Origin: Salinicola socius
Lineage (GTDB): Bacteria > Pseudomonadota > Gammaproteobacteria > Pseudomonadales > Halomonadaceae
Direction: 5' to 3'
Length of the DNA stretch: 64,000 nucleotides
Assembly (NCBI RefSeq): GCF_001937195.1
Contig: NZ_MSDO01000003.1
Span: 1-64,000 of the forward strand
Shown here piece by piece: positions 20,626 to 29,787 of this stretch (positions are counted from its first letter, which is position 1; each line of letters begins with the position of its first letter). Both the position numbers and the translations under genes were made by a program. Under the pieces are notes generated by a model. That model worked only from the letters and a program-made list of their open reading frames with translations. It searched no databases and had not been told where the DNA came from.

Positions 20626-21111
20626 ATGGCTTCCAAGTTTCTCAAAGAGTTTCGGGAATTTGCCGTCAAGGGCAATGTCGTCGATATGGCGGTGGGTATC
20701 ATCATCGGCGGCGCTTTCACCCTGATCGTGCAGAGCCTGGTGAAGAATATCTTCAACCCGGTGCTAGGGTTGCTCATTGGCGGTGTCGATTTCGCCAACT
20801 TCTTCGTCGTGCTCAAGGAGGGAGGCGCGCCCGGGCCGTACGCCACGCTGGCGGCGGCGCAGGAAGCTGGGGCCGTCACGCTGGATTACGGACTGTTTCT
20901 GAACGCGGTAATCAGTTTTCTCATCGTCGCCTTTGCCGTTTTCCTGCTGGTCAGAAGCATCAATCGCATGAAGCGCGAAGAGGCGGTCGCGCCCAAGGCA
21001 CCGTCTGACAAGGCCTGCCCACACTGCTTCATGACGATTCCAGTCAGAGCGACCAAGTGCGGTCATTGCACCGCCGATCTTCCGCCACAGGAAGAGAGCA
21101 TCGCGAGCTGA
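20626..21111 (+). CDS. mscL: Large-conductance mechanosensitive channel with C-terminal zinc ribbon
   Basis: A 161-residue MscL. The N-terminal [18 protein letters not shown] and first helix [18 protein letters not shown] are canonical; the second helix is about 90-110 ([20 protein letters not shown]). It opens under high membrane tension to release solutes on hypo-osmotic shock, important for organisms of changing salinity. After the second helix, instead of only the usual amphipathic helix, it has CPHC (131-134) and CGHC (145-148), a four-cysteine zinc ribbon. ATG at 20626 lies 9 bases after AAGGA; ATG at 20620 is an alternative. Not obviously in an operon. Confidence 0.93.
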   Translation: MASKFLKEFREFAVKGNVVDMAVGIIIGGAFTLIVQSLVKNIFNPVLGLLIGGVDFANFFVVLKEGGAPGPYATLAAAQEAGAVTLDYGLFLNAVISFLIVAFAVFLLVRSINRMKREEAVAPKAPSDKACPHCFMTIPVRATKCGHCTADLPPQEESIAS

Positions 21112-21120
21112 ATCCTAATC

Positions 21121-21945
21121 GTGCCGTTCGACGCGTCCCTTTTCAACGCGCCCCTTATTAACGCGCCCCTTTTCGACGCTCACTGTCATCTGGATTTCGA
21201 CTGCTTTGACGCCGACCGCGGGGCCGTTTTCGAACGAGCCCGTGCGGCCGGCGTCTGTCGCTTCATGGTGCCGGGCACGACGCGCCGACGTTGGAAGCAC
21301 GTTCTGGCGCTCGGCGCGCGTGAGGGCGTCGCCGTATCCCTCGGGCTGCATCCGTACTTCATCGATTCCCATGGGGATAGTGATCTGGAGGCGCTGGCGG
21401 AGGAACTGGGGCGCCACGACCGATTGGTCGCCATCGGCGAGTGTGGGATCGACGCAAGATTCGAGACGACGCTGGCGCAGCAGTGGGCACTGTTCGAAGC
21501 CCAGCTTCAACTGGCCAGGCAGCATCGGTTGCCTGTCGTCATTCACTGCGTTCATGCCGATGATCAGGTAGCCAAGCGGTTGAGGCAGCTCGACCTGCCG
21601 CGCCGGGGCCTGGTTCATGCTTTCGGTGGCAGTCCCCAGCAGGCTAGGCGGTTTCTGGATCTGGGCTACACGCTGGGGCTGGGGGGCGCCGCAACCTACG
21701 ATCGGGCTCAGCGGTTGCATCGGGCGGTAACAATGATTCCTGATGACGGCTTCGTGCTGGAAACCGACAGCCCGGATATGCCGCTGTCCGGGCGCCAGGG
21801 CCAGCGCAACGAACCCGCCTACCTGATGGAGACTCTCGCCACCATTGCGAGGCTGCGGGGGCAGACGCGAGACTCTGTCGCTGCCAATGCGTGGTCCAAT
21901 ACGTGTCGACTGTTCGGTCTGGACGCTGACGGTCGAGCGTCGTAA
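21121..21945 (+). CDS. TatD-family metal-dependent hydrolase (YjjV-like)
   Basis: A 274-residue TIM-barrel hydrolase of the TatD family, nearest in pattern to E. coli YjjV. Metal ligands are visible in FDAHCHLDF, GECGID, VVIHCVH, GLVHAFGGS and LETDSPDMP. TatD proteins are Mg2+-dependent DNases. The start is taken as GTG at 21121 without a strong ribosome binding site. The N-terminus carries a three-unit repeat (21136-21180) giving residues SLFNA-PLINA-PLFDA before the catalytic HCH, so the true start could lie within it. It ends 7 bases from the convergent ygfZ stop. Confidence 0.88.
   Translation: MPFDASLFNAPLINAPLFDAHCHLDFDCFDADRGAVFERARAAGVCRFMVPGTTRRRWKHVLALGAREGVAVSLGLHPYFIDSHGDSDLEALAEELGRHDRLVAIGECGIDARFETTLAQQWALFEAQLQLARQHRLPVVIHCVHADDQVAKRLRQLDLPRRGLVHAFGGSPQQARRFLDLGYTLGLGGAATYDRAQRLHRAVTMIPDDGFVLETDSPDMPLSGRQGQRNEPAYLMETLATIARLRGQTRDSVAANAWSNTCRLFGLDADGRAS
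21136..21180 (+). repeat. 15-bp triplication in the 5' end of the TatD-family gene
   Basis: Three in-frame 15-base units (21136-21150, 21151-21165, 21166-21180) share the pattern CC-CTT-NTN-RAC-GC and encode SLFNA, PLINA and PLFDA. Only the last contributes to the conserved metal site. It looks like a recent tandem expansion. Confidence 0.65.
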
Positions 21946-21952
21946 CCGGCGC

Positions 21953-22894
21953 CTACGCGCCCACGACCTTCTCGGGATCGAGGCGCTCCAGAGGATAGGG
22001 CAGTTCGCGCAGCGTCAGGTTGCGATCGCCGACGAACAGCGCCGAGGCGTCGGTCTGACTGGTATTGAGCACGACCAGAGCGTCGCAGTGCGTGGCATCC
22101 TCACCGATCGCGGCCTGGAAAATCTCGCCCACGCGCTTGTCATCGGCGCTGCGAATGTCCGCGCCGATAGCGGGGGCCGAGGTCCCCTCCAGCATGGCGA
22201 TCTGCAAGCGCCGTTTGACCTGCCCTCGAAAATGCGCACGTGCCACGATTTCCTGGCCGGTGTAGCAGCCCTTGCGGAAACTGATGCCGCCCAGCGCTTC
22301 CCAGTTGATCATCTGCGGCAGAAACGTATCGCTATGCTCGGCCGTGAGCCAGGCCACACCCGCCTCGATGTCCGCATGGCGCCACTGCGCCGTGGTCGCG
22401 CCGTGCACATCCAGATTCGCAGCCTGCCAGCGGGAGGGCACCTCGGATATGGGTAGTATCAGCAGGAACCGGGGACGGTTGGCGGGATGGCGCAGCGCCA
22501 CCGTGTCTCCTTGCCGAGACATATGCCAGTCGAGATCAGGTAGTACGGGAAGGGTGGCATTACCGACCCAGGATTCGGGTTCCCCGATCATGCCAATCAG
22601 CGCGAGGTCTTCGCGATGACGCAGGGTCATCTTGTAGAACGGGGCGTACTTTCCCAGTTGCGTCGCCAGCGGCGCGGCCAGGGAGCCATCCAGCAACAGC
22701 CAGTATCGCTCGGCGGCGACCTTGAGCACCTCGGCATTGGCAATCATCCGGCCCTTGGGGGTGCAGAATGCGGTCAACGGCGCGAATTCGCCATCGGCGT
22801 GATCGATATTGGCGCTGGTCTGGCCTTGCAGAAAACGCGCTGCATCCGGGCCATCGCATTCAAGAATACTGAGATGTGCCAGCCAATCGTCCAT
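21953..22894 (-). CDS. ygfZ: Folate-dependent Fe-S cluster protein YgfZ
   Basis: A 313-residue homologue of the glycine cleavage T protein. The YgfZ/IBA57 signature KGCYTGQE is intact (FRKGCYTGQEIVARAHFRG), as is the LLLDGS-type folate-binding region. YgfZ assists repair or synthesis of certain Fe-S enzymes such as MiaB, using tetrahydrofolate; the catalytic aminomethyl-transfer residues of GcvT are not needed. ATG at 22894 follows GGGAGGGATCGG. It is divergent from the small HMA-like gene at 23169 and convergent with the TatD-family gene. Confidence 0.93.
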   Translation of the reverse strand: MDDWLAHLSILECDGPDAARFLQGQTSANIDHADGEFAPLTAFCTPKGRMIANAEVLKVAAERYWLLLDGSLAAPLATQLGKYAPFYKMTLRHREDLALIGMIGEPESWVGNATLPVLPDLDWHMSRQGDTVALRHPANRPRFLLILPISEVPSRWQAANLDVHGATTAQWRHADIEAGVAWLTAEHSDTFLPQMINWEALGGISFRKGCYTGQEIVARAHFRGQVKRRLQIAMLEGTSAPAIGADIRSADDKRVGEIFQAAIGEDATHCDALVVLNTSQTDASALFVGDRNLTLRELPYPLERLDPEKVVGA

Positions 22895-23168
22895 CCGATC
22901 CCTCCCGTGAAAATATTGATGTCTGTGCGCGAATGGCAATCTCCGGTTGCGAGCCCCGGAACTCAGCGCTCCTGGAACGCCATCGAGATATCTGTCTGCC
23001 AATCATGCTGGCGTCAAGATGGTGTCGATTCGGTCGCATTGCAACGTCAGGTCGCGGAAACCCCATGCTACGCTATGCTGTCTGCCTGAACGTGCAATCG
23101 TGAAGAGATCCTGGTAACGGGAACGCCGTGAAAAGCATTTGCCAACAGACCGTTGTGGAGAGCCCTGC

Positions 23169-23366
23169 ATGTCCCGGATCAATCTGACGCTGAAAGGGGT
23201 AGCGACCCCGGAAGACCTCAATCGCGTCACGACTGCCCTGATGATGGTGGATGGCGTCGAGAGTGTCGAGATCGGCAGAGAATGGGCGGAAGTCGAAGGT
23301 CGCGCGAACCGCGAGGCGCTGATAAAGGCCATCGATTCTTTGAAATCGGGCTTCGGCGCGGAGTGA
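23169..23366 (+). CDS. Small heavy-metal-associated-fold protein lacking CxxC
   Basis: A 65-residue protein whose order of segments (INLTLKGVATPEDLNRVTTAL, then GVESVEIGREWAEVEG and REALIKAIDSLKSGFG) fits the beta-alpha-beta-beta-alpha HMA fold of copper chaperones. The metal-binding CxxC is absent and there is no cysteine, so metal binding by that route is excluded. Function unknown. ATG at 23169 has GGAGAG upstream. uvrB starts 80 bases downstream on the same strand. Confidence 0.7.
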   Translation: MSRINLTLKGVATPEDLNRVTTALMMVDGVESVEIGREWAEVEGRANREALIKAIDSLKSGFGAE

Positions 23367-23446
23367 AAGGTAGCCGGGAGACGGTCGCGCCGGGAAAATC
23401 GAGCTTGCCCCTTGAATGACGATAGTTTGGACCCTAATTAGTGACC

Positions 23447-25480
23447 ATGAACAAACCTTTCAAGATTCACTCCAATTACCGTCCGGCCGGTGACCAGCCC
23501 GCCGCTATCGAAGGGCTGGTGCGTGGACTGGGGGCAGGCCTGTCGCACCAGACGCTGCTTGGTGTCACCGGTTCCGGCAAGACCTTCACCATGGCCAACG
23601 TCGTCGAGACGCTGCAGCGGCCGACGATCGTGCTCGCGCCCAACAAGACGCTGGCGGCCCAGCTCTACGGCGAGTTCAAGAGCTTCTTCCCGGACAACGC
23701 GGTCGAGTATTTCGTCTCCTATTACGACTACTACCAGCCGGAAGCCTACGTGCCGTCGTCGGATACGTTCATCGAGAAGGACGCCTCGATCAACGATCAC
23801 ATCGAACAGATGCGCCTGTCGGCGACCAAGGCGCTGCTGGAACGTCGCGACGCATTGATCGTGGTGTCAGTATCCGCAATCTACGGGCTGGGCGATCCCG
23901 AGCAGTACATGAAGATGCGTCTGCACTTCAATCGGGGAGAGCAGATCGATCAGCGCAGCTTCCTGCGCCGGCTGGCGGAATTGCAGTACACACGCAACGA
24001 CATGGACTTTCGGCGCGGGACGTACCGGGTCCGCGGCGATGTGATCGATGTGTTCCCGGCGGATGCCGAGGACGAAGGGGTACGTATCGAGTTGTTCGAT
24101 GACGAGATCGACTCGATTCGGCTGTTCGATCCGCTGACGGGAGAAGTTCGCGGTCAGGTACCGCGCATGACGATCTACCCCAAGAGCCACTACGTGACGC
24201 CTCGGGACACGATTCTGGGCGCTATCGATGCGATCAAGCAGGAGCTGGCGGACCGGCTCGAATATCTACGCAAGCACGAGCGTCTGGTCGAAGCGCAGCG
24301 TCTCGAGCAGCGCACGCTCTACGATATCGAGATGATGCTGGAGTTGGGTTACTGCAACGGGATCGAGAACTACTCGCGCTATCTCTCCGGGCGAGCGCCG
24401 GGCCAGGCGCCGCCGACGTTCTTCGACTATCTGCCGGATGATTCGCTGCTGTTCATCGATGAATCCCACGTCAGCGTATCCCAGGTCGGCGGCATGTACC
24501 GGGGCGACCGTTCGCGCAAGGAAACTCTGGTCGAGTACGGTTTTCGCCTGCCCTCGGCGCTGGACAACCGACCCATGACTTTCGAGGAGTGGGAGGGCAT
24601 CGTGCCGCAGACGGTGTTCGTGTCGGCGACGCCCGGACCCTACGAAGCGGAGCACGCGGGCCAGGTCGTGGAGCAGGTGGTGCGCCCGACGGGGCTGGTC
24701 GATCCGCAGATCGAAGTCCGCCCGGCGACCACTCAGGTCGATGACCTGCTCTCCGAGATCCGGTTGCGTGTCGATGTAGGGGAGCGCGTGCTGGTCACGA
24801 CCTTGACCAAGCGCATGGCCGAGGATCTGACCGAGTACTTCGACGAGCACGATGTGCGGGTCCGCTATCTGCACTCGGATATCGATACCGTCGAGCGGGT
24901 GGAGATCATTCGTGATCTGCGTCTGGGCAAGTTCGACGTGCTGATCGGCATCAACCTGCTACGCGAAGGTCTCGATATCCCGGAGGTTTCGCTGGTGGCC
25001 ATCCTGGATGCCGACAAGGAGGGTTTCCTGCGTTCCGAACGCTCGTTGATCCAGACCATCGGCCGCGCCGCCCGTAACGCCCATGGCAAGGCCATTCTCT
25101 ACGGGGACCGGGTCACCGACTCGATGCGCCGAGCCATGGATGAAACCGAACGCCGTCGCAACAAGCAGATCGAGCACAACGAGCGACACGGCATCACACC
25201 GACGACGGTCACCAAGTCGGTGGCGGATATCATGGAAGGCGCGCAGGCCCCGGGCAGCCGCAAGAGTGGTCGTAAGCGGAGCGAGCAACTGGTGGCGGAA
25301 GCGCCGGGTGCTTATACCCGCGAGGCCTTGAGCGCGATGAATGCGCCGCAACTGACCAAGGAGATCAGCAAGCTGGAGGATCGTATGCACGAAGCGGCGC
25401 AGAATCTCGAATTCGAGCAGGCCGCGAAGCTGCGCGATCAATTGCAGACGCTGAAATCCCGCCTGCTGGAACTTGGATAA
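23447..25480 (+). CDS. uvrB: Excinuclease ABC subunit B
   Basis: A 677-residue UvrB, the damage-verifying helicase-like subunit of nucleotide excision repair. Walker A is GVTGSGKT (about 39-46), the beta-hairpin that inserts into DNA is [12 protein letters not shown], the DEAD-type motif is DESH, and motif VI is QTIGRAARN; the C-terminal UVR domain that binds UvrC ends the protein ([11 protein letters not shown]). ATG at 23447 matches the E. coli N-terminus ([17 protein letters not shown]); the GTG two codons earlier is less likely. No LexA box (CTGT-N8-ACAG) was seen in the 80 bases upstream. Confidence 0.98.
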   Translation: MNKPFKIHSNYRPAGDQPAAIEGLVRGLGAGLSHQTLLGVTGSGKTFTMANVVETLQRPTIVLAPNKTLAAQLYGEFKSFFPDNAVEYFVSYYDYYQPEAYVPSSDTFIEKDASINDHIEQMRLSATKALLERRDALIVVSVSAIYGLGDPEQYMKMRLHFNRGEQIDQRSFLRRLAELQYTRNDMDFRRGTYRVRGDVIDVFPADAEDEGVRIELFDDEIDSIRLFDPLTGEVRGQVPRMTIYPKSHYVTPRDTILGAIDAIKQELADRLEYLRKHERLVEAQRLEQRTLYDIEMMLELGYCNGIENYSRYLSGRAPGQAPPTFFDYLPDDSLLFIDESHVSVSQVGGMYRGDRSRKETLVEYGFRLPSALDNRPMTFEEWEGIVPQTVFVSATPGPYEAEHAGQVVEQVVRPTGLVDPQIEVRPATTQVDDLLSEIRLRVDVGERVLVTTLTKRMAEDLTEYFDEHDVRVRYLHSDIDTVERVEIIRDLRLGKFDVLIGINLLREGLDIPEVSLVAILDADKEGFLRSERSLIQTIGRAARNAHGKAILYGDRVTDSMRRAMDETERRRNKQIEHNERHGITPTTVTKSVADIMEGAQAPGSRKSGRKRSEQLVAEAPGAYTREALSAMNAPQLTKEISKLEDRMHEAAQNLEFEQAAKLRDQLQTLKSRLLELG

Positions 25481-25558
25481 GTCGAAGCGGGGATGAATCA
25501 AAGCAGGGATGAATCAGAGCGGGACAAGCTGAAAGCCCGATCGAGGTAGCGCCATTCT

Positions 25559-26380
25559 ATGCCGGAAGGACCAGAAATACGCCGCGTCGCGGATCGCGTG
25601 GGCCGGGTGCTGATCAATGCACCGTTGACCCAGGTCTGGTTTGCGTTTCCCGAGATCGAAGCGGCGGCGGGGCGCCTGTCCCGCAGTCACGTGACCCAAG
25701 TGGATTGCTGGGGCAAGGCGCTGCTGATCACTTTCGCCGACGGCCACGTGCTTTATTCCCATAACCAGCTCTACGGTGTCTGGCGCCTCCATCGGCGCGA
25801 CCAGCCGCCTTCGACGGGCCGCCAGCTGCGCGCTCGCCTGACGACCGCAGATCATGCCGCCAGTCTCTACAGTGCTTCGGATATCTCGCTGTGGACCACG
25901 GAGACGTTGGCACAACAGCCATTTCTGGCGCGTCTCGGTCCGGATCTTCTAACGCATGACGTCGCAAGCGAGGATATCGTGGCGCGATTGACCGAGCGAC
26001 GCTTTGCGAGCCGGGGCCTGGGCAGCTTGCTGCTCGACCAGGGCTTCTATGCCGGAATCGGCAATTACCTGCGTTCGGAGATTCTGTTCTTCGCCGGGCT
26101 TGGGCCAAGGCAGCGTCCCAAGGATCTATCCGGTGCCCAACGGAAGAGACTGGCGCACTGCATCCTGGCGACGATTGATCAGGCGTATCGAGAGGCGGGT
26201 GTGACCAACCGGCCGGCCTGGCGCCAACGCTTGCAGCAGGCGGGTAAACGCCGGTCCGAATGGCGGTTCGCCGTTTTCAATCGCGAGCATCAACCTTGTC
26301 ACGTCTGCGGTTCCATCATCCTGCGCGAATCCGTTGCCTCGCGTCGACTCTACCGATGCCCGTCCTGTCAACCCGAGTAA
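25559..26380 (+). CDS. nei: Endonuclease VIII (Nei), base excision repair glycosylase
   Basis: A 273-residue Fpg/Nei-family DNA glycosylase-lyase for oxidised pyrimidines. It begins MPEGPEIRR, with catalytic Pro2 and Glu3; CWGKALLITF holds the conserved lysine; the H2TH region reads LLDQGFYAGIGNYLRSEILF; and a zinc finger closes the protein (CHVCGSII ... YRCPSCQPE). It lies 78 bases after uvrB on the same strand, so the two repair genes may be co-expressed. ATG at 25559 is fixed by the required N-terminal proline. Confidence 0.95.
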   Translation: MPEGPEIRRVADRVGRVLINAPLTQVWFAFPEIEAAAGRLSRSHVTQVDCWGKALLITFADGHVLYSHNQLYGVWRLHRRDQPPSTGRQLRARLTTADHAASLYSASDISLWTTETLAQQPFLARLGPDLLTHDVASEDIVARLTERRFASRGLGSLLLDQGFYAGIGNYLRSEILFFAGLGPRQRPKDLSGAQRKRLAHCILATIDQAYREAGVTNRPAWRQRLQQAGKRRSEWRFAVFNREHQPCHVCGSIILRESVASRRLYRCPSCQPE

Positions 26381-26411
26381 ACGTATTGGCGCGCGGCCAA
26401 TACCCAAGCCT

Positions 26412-26428
26412 ATTTATACCGTTATCTT
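26412..26428. repeat. 17-bp dispersed repeat, copy 2
   Basis: ATTTATACCGTTATCTT is identical to the copy at 8865-8881. Here it is about 25-40 bases upstream of the putative -35 of the fumarase promoter, where a regulator could bind. A shorter TATACCGTTATC also occurs at about 29448-29459 inside the cardiolipin synthase gene. Confidence 0.5.
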
Positions 26429-26451
26429 ATGTGGTATCGCATTCGTCACAA

Positions 26452-26480
26452 CTGCCAAATTCACGTCTTTACGGTATGAT
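26452..26480 (+). promoter_or_regulatory. Candidate sigma70 promoter of the fumarase gene
   Basis: CTGCCA at 26452-26457 and TATGAT at 26475-26480 are separated by 17 bases, giving 4/6 and 5/6 matches to TTGACA and TATAAT. Transcription would start near 26487, about 70 bases before the ATG. Confidence 0.45.
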
Positions 26481-26555
26481 TGCCGCGCTTGAAGTTACCG
26501 ACTCGCGGGCGATGAACCCGCCGAGCAGTTACCGTGACCAGCCAGGAGTACCGTG

Positions 26556-28061
26556 ATGACCGTGATCCGCCAGGAGGATCTCATCCAAAGCGTGGCCGAC
26601 GCACTGCAGTACATCTCCTACTACCATCCCAAGGATTTCATCGACGCCATGCACGCGGCGTATCAGCGGGAAGAAAATCCCGCCGCGCGTGATGCGATCG
26701 CCCAGATCCTGATCAACTCGAGAATGTGTGCGACCGGCCACCGCCCGATCTGTCAGGACACGGGTATCGTCACGGTGTTCGTTCATGTCGGCATGAACGT
26801 CCGCTGGGAAGCCGAGATGAGCCTCGATGACATGGTCAACGAAGGGGTTCGTCGCGCTTACACGCTACCCGATAACATTCTGCGCGCATCGGTGCTGGCC
26901 GATCCCGATGGCAAACGCCAGAATACGGGCGACAACACGCCGGCGATCATCCATCACAAGCTGGTGCCGGGCGATACCGTCGAAGTCCACGTTGCGGCCA
27001 AAGGCGGCGGTAGCGAGGCGAAATCCAAGTTTGCCATGCTCAATCCGTCGGATAGCGTCGTTGACTGGGTGCTGGAGCAATTGCCCAAGATGGGGGCCGG
27101 CTGGTGTCCGCCGGGAATGCTCGGCATCGGCATCGGCGGCACCGCGGAAAAGGCGATGATACTGGCGAAGGAAGCGCTGCTGGATCCCATCGATATTCAG
27201 GCATTGCAGGCTCGCGGTGCCAGTAACCGAGGCGAGGAGCTGCGTCTCGAGCTGTTCGAGAAGGTCAATCAGAGTGGCATCGGTGCCCAGGGGCTGGGTG
27301 GATTGACCACGGTGCTGGATATCAAGGTCAAGGATTACCCGACCCACGCGGCCAACAAGCCGGTGGCGATCATTCCGAACTGCGCCGCGACGCGTCACGT
27401 CCACTTCAGTCTCGACGGCAGTGGTGCGGCCGAGCTGCCGGCACCGAAGCTCGACGATTGGCCGGAGATCACCTGGGAGGTCGGTGAGGGCGTGCGTCGA
27501 GTCAATCTCGACGACGTCACGCCGGAAGCCGTGCGGGAGTGGCAGCCCGGCGACACCGTACTGCTGTCCGGCAAGCTGCTGACCGGCCGCGACGCGGCCC
27601 ACAAGCGGATGATTGATATGCTGGCCAAGGGTGAAAGCCTGCCGGTCGATCTCAGAAATCGCTTCATCTACTACGTGGGTCCGGTCGACCCGGTGGGGAA
27701 TGAAGTCGTGGGACCTGCGGGGCCGACCACCGCGACACGCATGGACAAGTTCACGCGCACGCTGCTCGAGCAGACCGGGCTTCTGGGAATGGTCGGCAAG
27801 GCAGAGCGGGGGCCGCTGGCGATCGAAGCCATTCGCGACAATCAGGCGGTTTACCTGATGGCGGTCGGCGGCGCGGCCTATCTGGTGGCCCAGGCCATCA
27901 AGAAAGCGGAAGTGATCGCTTTCGATGACCTGGGCATGGAAGCGATCTACGAGTTCGAGGTCGAGGATATGCCGGTGACGGTGGCCGTGGATCATCTGGG
28001 CACGTCGGTCCACCAGACCGGGCCCGCCAGGTGGAAGGAGATCATCGCCGAGCGCGTCTGA
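26556..28061 (+). CDS. Fumarate hydratase, class I (Fe-S)
   Basis: A 501-residue iron-sulfur fumarase interconverting fumarate and malate in the TCA cycle. Cluster-binding cysteines sit in RPICQDTG (Cys66) and PNCAATRH; the GWCPPGMLGIGIGGTAEKA and VGPAGPTTATRMDKF stretches are typical for the Pseudomonas-type class I enzyme. The protein contains both N- and C-terminal fumarase domains in one chain. ATG at 26556 is preceded by CAGGAG; a GTG codon just before it is less likely. Monocistronic, with a promoter candidate upstream and a strong terminator downstream. Confidence 0.96.
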   Translation: MTVIRQEDLIQSVADALQYISYYHPKDFIDAMHAAYQREENPAARDAIAQILINSRMCATGHRPICQDTGIVTVFVHVGMNVRWEAEMSLDDMVNEGVRRAYTLPDNILRASVLADPDGKRQNTGDNTPAIIHHKLVPGDTVEVHVAAKGGGSEAKSKFAMLNPSDSVVDWVLEQLPKMGAGWCPPGMLGIGIGGTAEKAMILAKEALLDPIDIQALQARGASNRGEELRLELFEKVNQSGIGAQGLGGLTTVLDIKVKDYPTHAANKPVAIIPNCAATRHVHFSLDGSGAAELPAPKLDDWPEITWEVGEGVRRVNLDDVTPEAVREWQPGDTVLLSGKLLTGRDAAHKRMIDMLAKGESLPVDLRNRFIYYVGPVDPVGNEVVGPAGPTTATRMDKFTRTLLEQTGLLGMVGKAERGPLAIEAIRDNQAVYLMAVGGAAYLVAQAIKKAEVIAFDDLGMEAIYEFEVEDMPVTVAVDHLGTSVHQTGPARWKEIIAERV

Positions 28062-28196
28062 TCGATACCCGCGGCGACACCACGGTGGCCAGATGACCAA
28101 CGTTGGCGATCTCAGTGGCAAGGTCATCGGAGGATGCTTGCGCAAGAGGGCTGCCGTAGAGAACTGCTTCAGAGAATTCTTGTGAACAGCTATGGT

Positions 28197-28227
28197 AGAG
28201 AGCCCCTGTGGGGCTCTCTCTTTTTTT
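28197..28227 (+). terminator. Rho-independent terminator of the fumarase gene
   Basis: AGAGAGCCCC, loop TGT, GGGGCTCTCT form a 10-bp perfect stem followed by C and seven Ts. It is 136 bases after the fumarase stop and 75 bases before the cardiolipin synthase start. Confidence 0.93.
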
Positions 28228-28302
28228 CGGTATGAGGTTGGTTAGCTTAACGATTTCGGCGGAAGCGATGACGATGACGCGAGATGGCAAAAGAGGGCGG
28301 AC

Positions 28303-29724
28303 ATGACCTGGCTGATCGGTTGGCTGCTGTTCGTCTCTCATGTCGCCGGAATCATCACCGCCGTCATGGCACTGATGTCGAGTCGCACCTCTCAGGGCGC
28401 CGTGGCCTGGATCGTCACGCTGATCAGCTTTCCCTACATTGCGGTGCCGATCTTCTGGACTTTCGGCCGACCGCGGTTCTACGGCTACGTTTCCGCCCGC
28501 GGTGAGCGAGATACCGTGCTGCGCCAGGTACTGCAGCGTTATCGACCCCAGATGGAACCCTATATCTCTCGGCCCGAAGCGGTCAGCGGTCGCATTCGCG
28601 CGGTAGAGGAGCTGGCGCGGATGCCGATGACCCGCGGCAATCGGGCAGAGCTTTTGATCGATGGCGACGCCACTTTCGAGAGTCTGTTCGACGGCATCGA
28701 CCGCGCCGAGGAGTACATCCTGGTCCAGTTCTTCATCGTGCGCGCCGACGAGATAGGCCTGGCCTTCAAGCGCAAGCTGATCCATCAGGCGGAGCATGGC
28801 GTCAATGTCTACTTTCTCTACGACGAGATCGGTAGTCGGGGGCTGTCCGGCGGTTATCTGCGGGATCTCGAAGAGGCCGGCGTACGCGTGTCGGCGTTCA
28901 ATTCATCCCGGGGCTGGCGACATCGGTTTCAGATCAATTTCCGCAATCATCGCAAGATCGTGGTCGTCGACGGTCGCGAGGGCTGGACCGGCGGACTCAA
29001 CGTGGCCGACGAGTATCTGGGTCGTGTCGAGCGATACGGCAAGTGGCGCGATACCCATCTCAAGCTCCAGGGGCCGAGCGTGTTGGCGCTGCAGGAAGCT
29101 TTCTGGGAAGACTGGTACTGGGCGACGGGCGATATCCTCGCCCTGGGATGGCAACCTCGGCAGGTAGCCGACGCGTCCCAGCATGTGGCCATCGTGCCAT
29201 CCGGACCAGCCGATGGACGCGAAACGGCCAGTCTTCTGGTGCAGCACGCGATCCACGGTGCCCGCCACCGACTCTGGGTCACCAGCCCCTATTTCGTTCC
29301 CGATCACGGCGTTCAGGACGCACTGACTCTGGCCGCGTTACGGGGTGTCGACGTACGGGTACTGATTCCCGAGCGACCGGATCATCTGCTGGTATTTCTC
29401 TCGGCGTTCGCCTTTCTGCCGGAGATGATCAGCAATGGCGTAAAAATATACCGTTATCAACCAGGCTTCCTGCATCAGAAAGTGCTTCTCGTGGATGATC
29501 ACACCTCGATGGTGGGAACGGTCAATCTCGACAACCGGTCTTTCAGGCTCAACTTTGAAGTGACCGCCTATGTGCCCGATAAAGCCTTCGCTGCCTCGGT
29601 ATGCGATATGCTCGAACAGGATTTTGCCAATAGCCGTCAAGTCAGCCAGCGCGAGCTGTCCGAGCGTCCCCTTTGGCGCAAGCTGCTCTCACGGGCGACC
29701 TATCTGCTGTCACCCGTCCAATGA
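28303..29724 (+). CDS. cls: Cardiolipin synthase (PLD superfamily)
   Basis: A 473-residue membrane-bound phospholipase-D-type synthase. Two N-terminal membrane segments (to about residue 55) are followed by two HKD domains: NHRKIVVVDGREGWTGG (about 216-232) and HQKVLLVDDHTSMVGT near residue 395. It joins two phosphatidylglycerol molecules to cardiolipin, a lipid raised under salt stress. Length and order match bacterial ClsA. ATG at 28303 has AGAGGG upstream. Complete. Confidence 0.95.
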   Translation: MTWLIGWLLFVSHVAGIITAVMALMSSRTSQGAVAWIVTLISFPYIAVPIFWTFGRPRFYGYVSARGERDTVLRQVLQRYRPQMEPYISRPEAVSGRIRAVEELARMPMTRGNRAELLIDGDATFESLFDGIDRAEEYILVQFFIVRADEIGLAFKRKLIHQAEHGVNVYFLYDEIGSRGLSGGYLRDLEEAGVRVSAFNSSRGWRHRFQINFRNHRKIVVVDGREGWTGGLNVADEYLGRVERYGKWRDTHLKLQGPSVLALQEAFWEDWYWATGDILALGWQPRQVADASQHVAIVPSGPADGRETASLLVQHAIHGARHRLWVTSPYFVPDHGVQDALTLAALRGVDVRVLIPERPDHLLVFLSAFAFLPEMISNGVKIYRYQPGFLHQKVLLVDDHTSMVGTVNLDNRSFRLNFEVTAYVPDKAFAASVCDMLEQDFANSRQVSQRELSERPLWRKLLSRATYLLSPVQ

Positions 29725-29787
29725 CGACGCGACTGACGCTGCGTCGATCCGCTGGACGTGGGGAGAAATGGATGCCGGGAGGCGTCA

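Noticed and set aside
23367-23446. LexA box upstream of uvrB
   Set aside because: uvrB is often SOS-controlled, but no CTGT-N8-ACAG match was found in the upstream bases.
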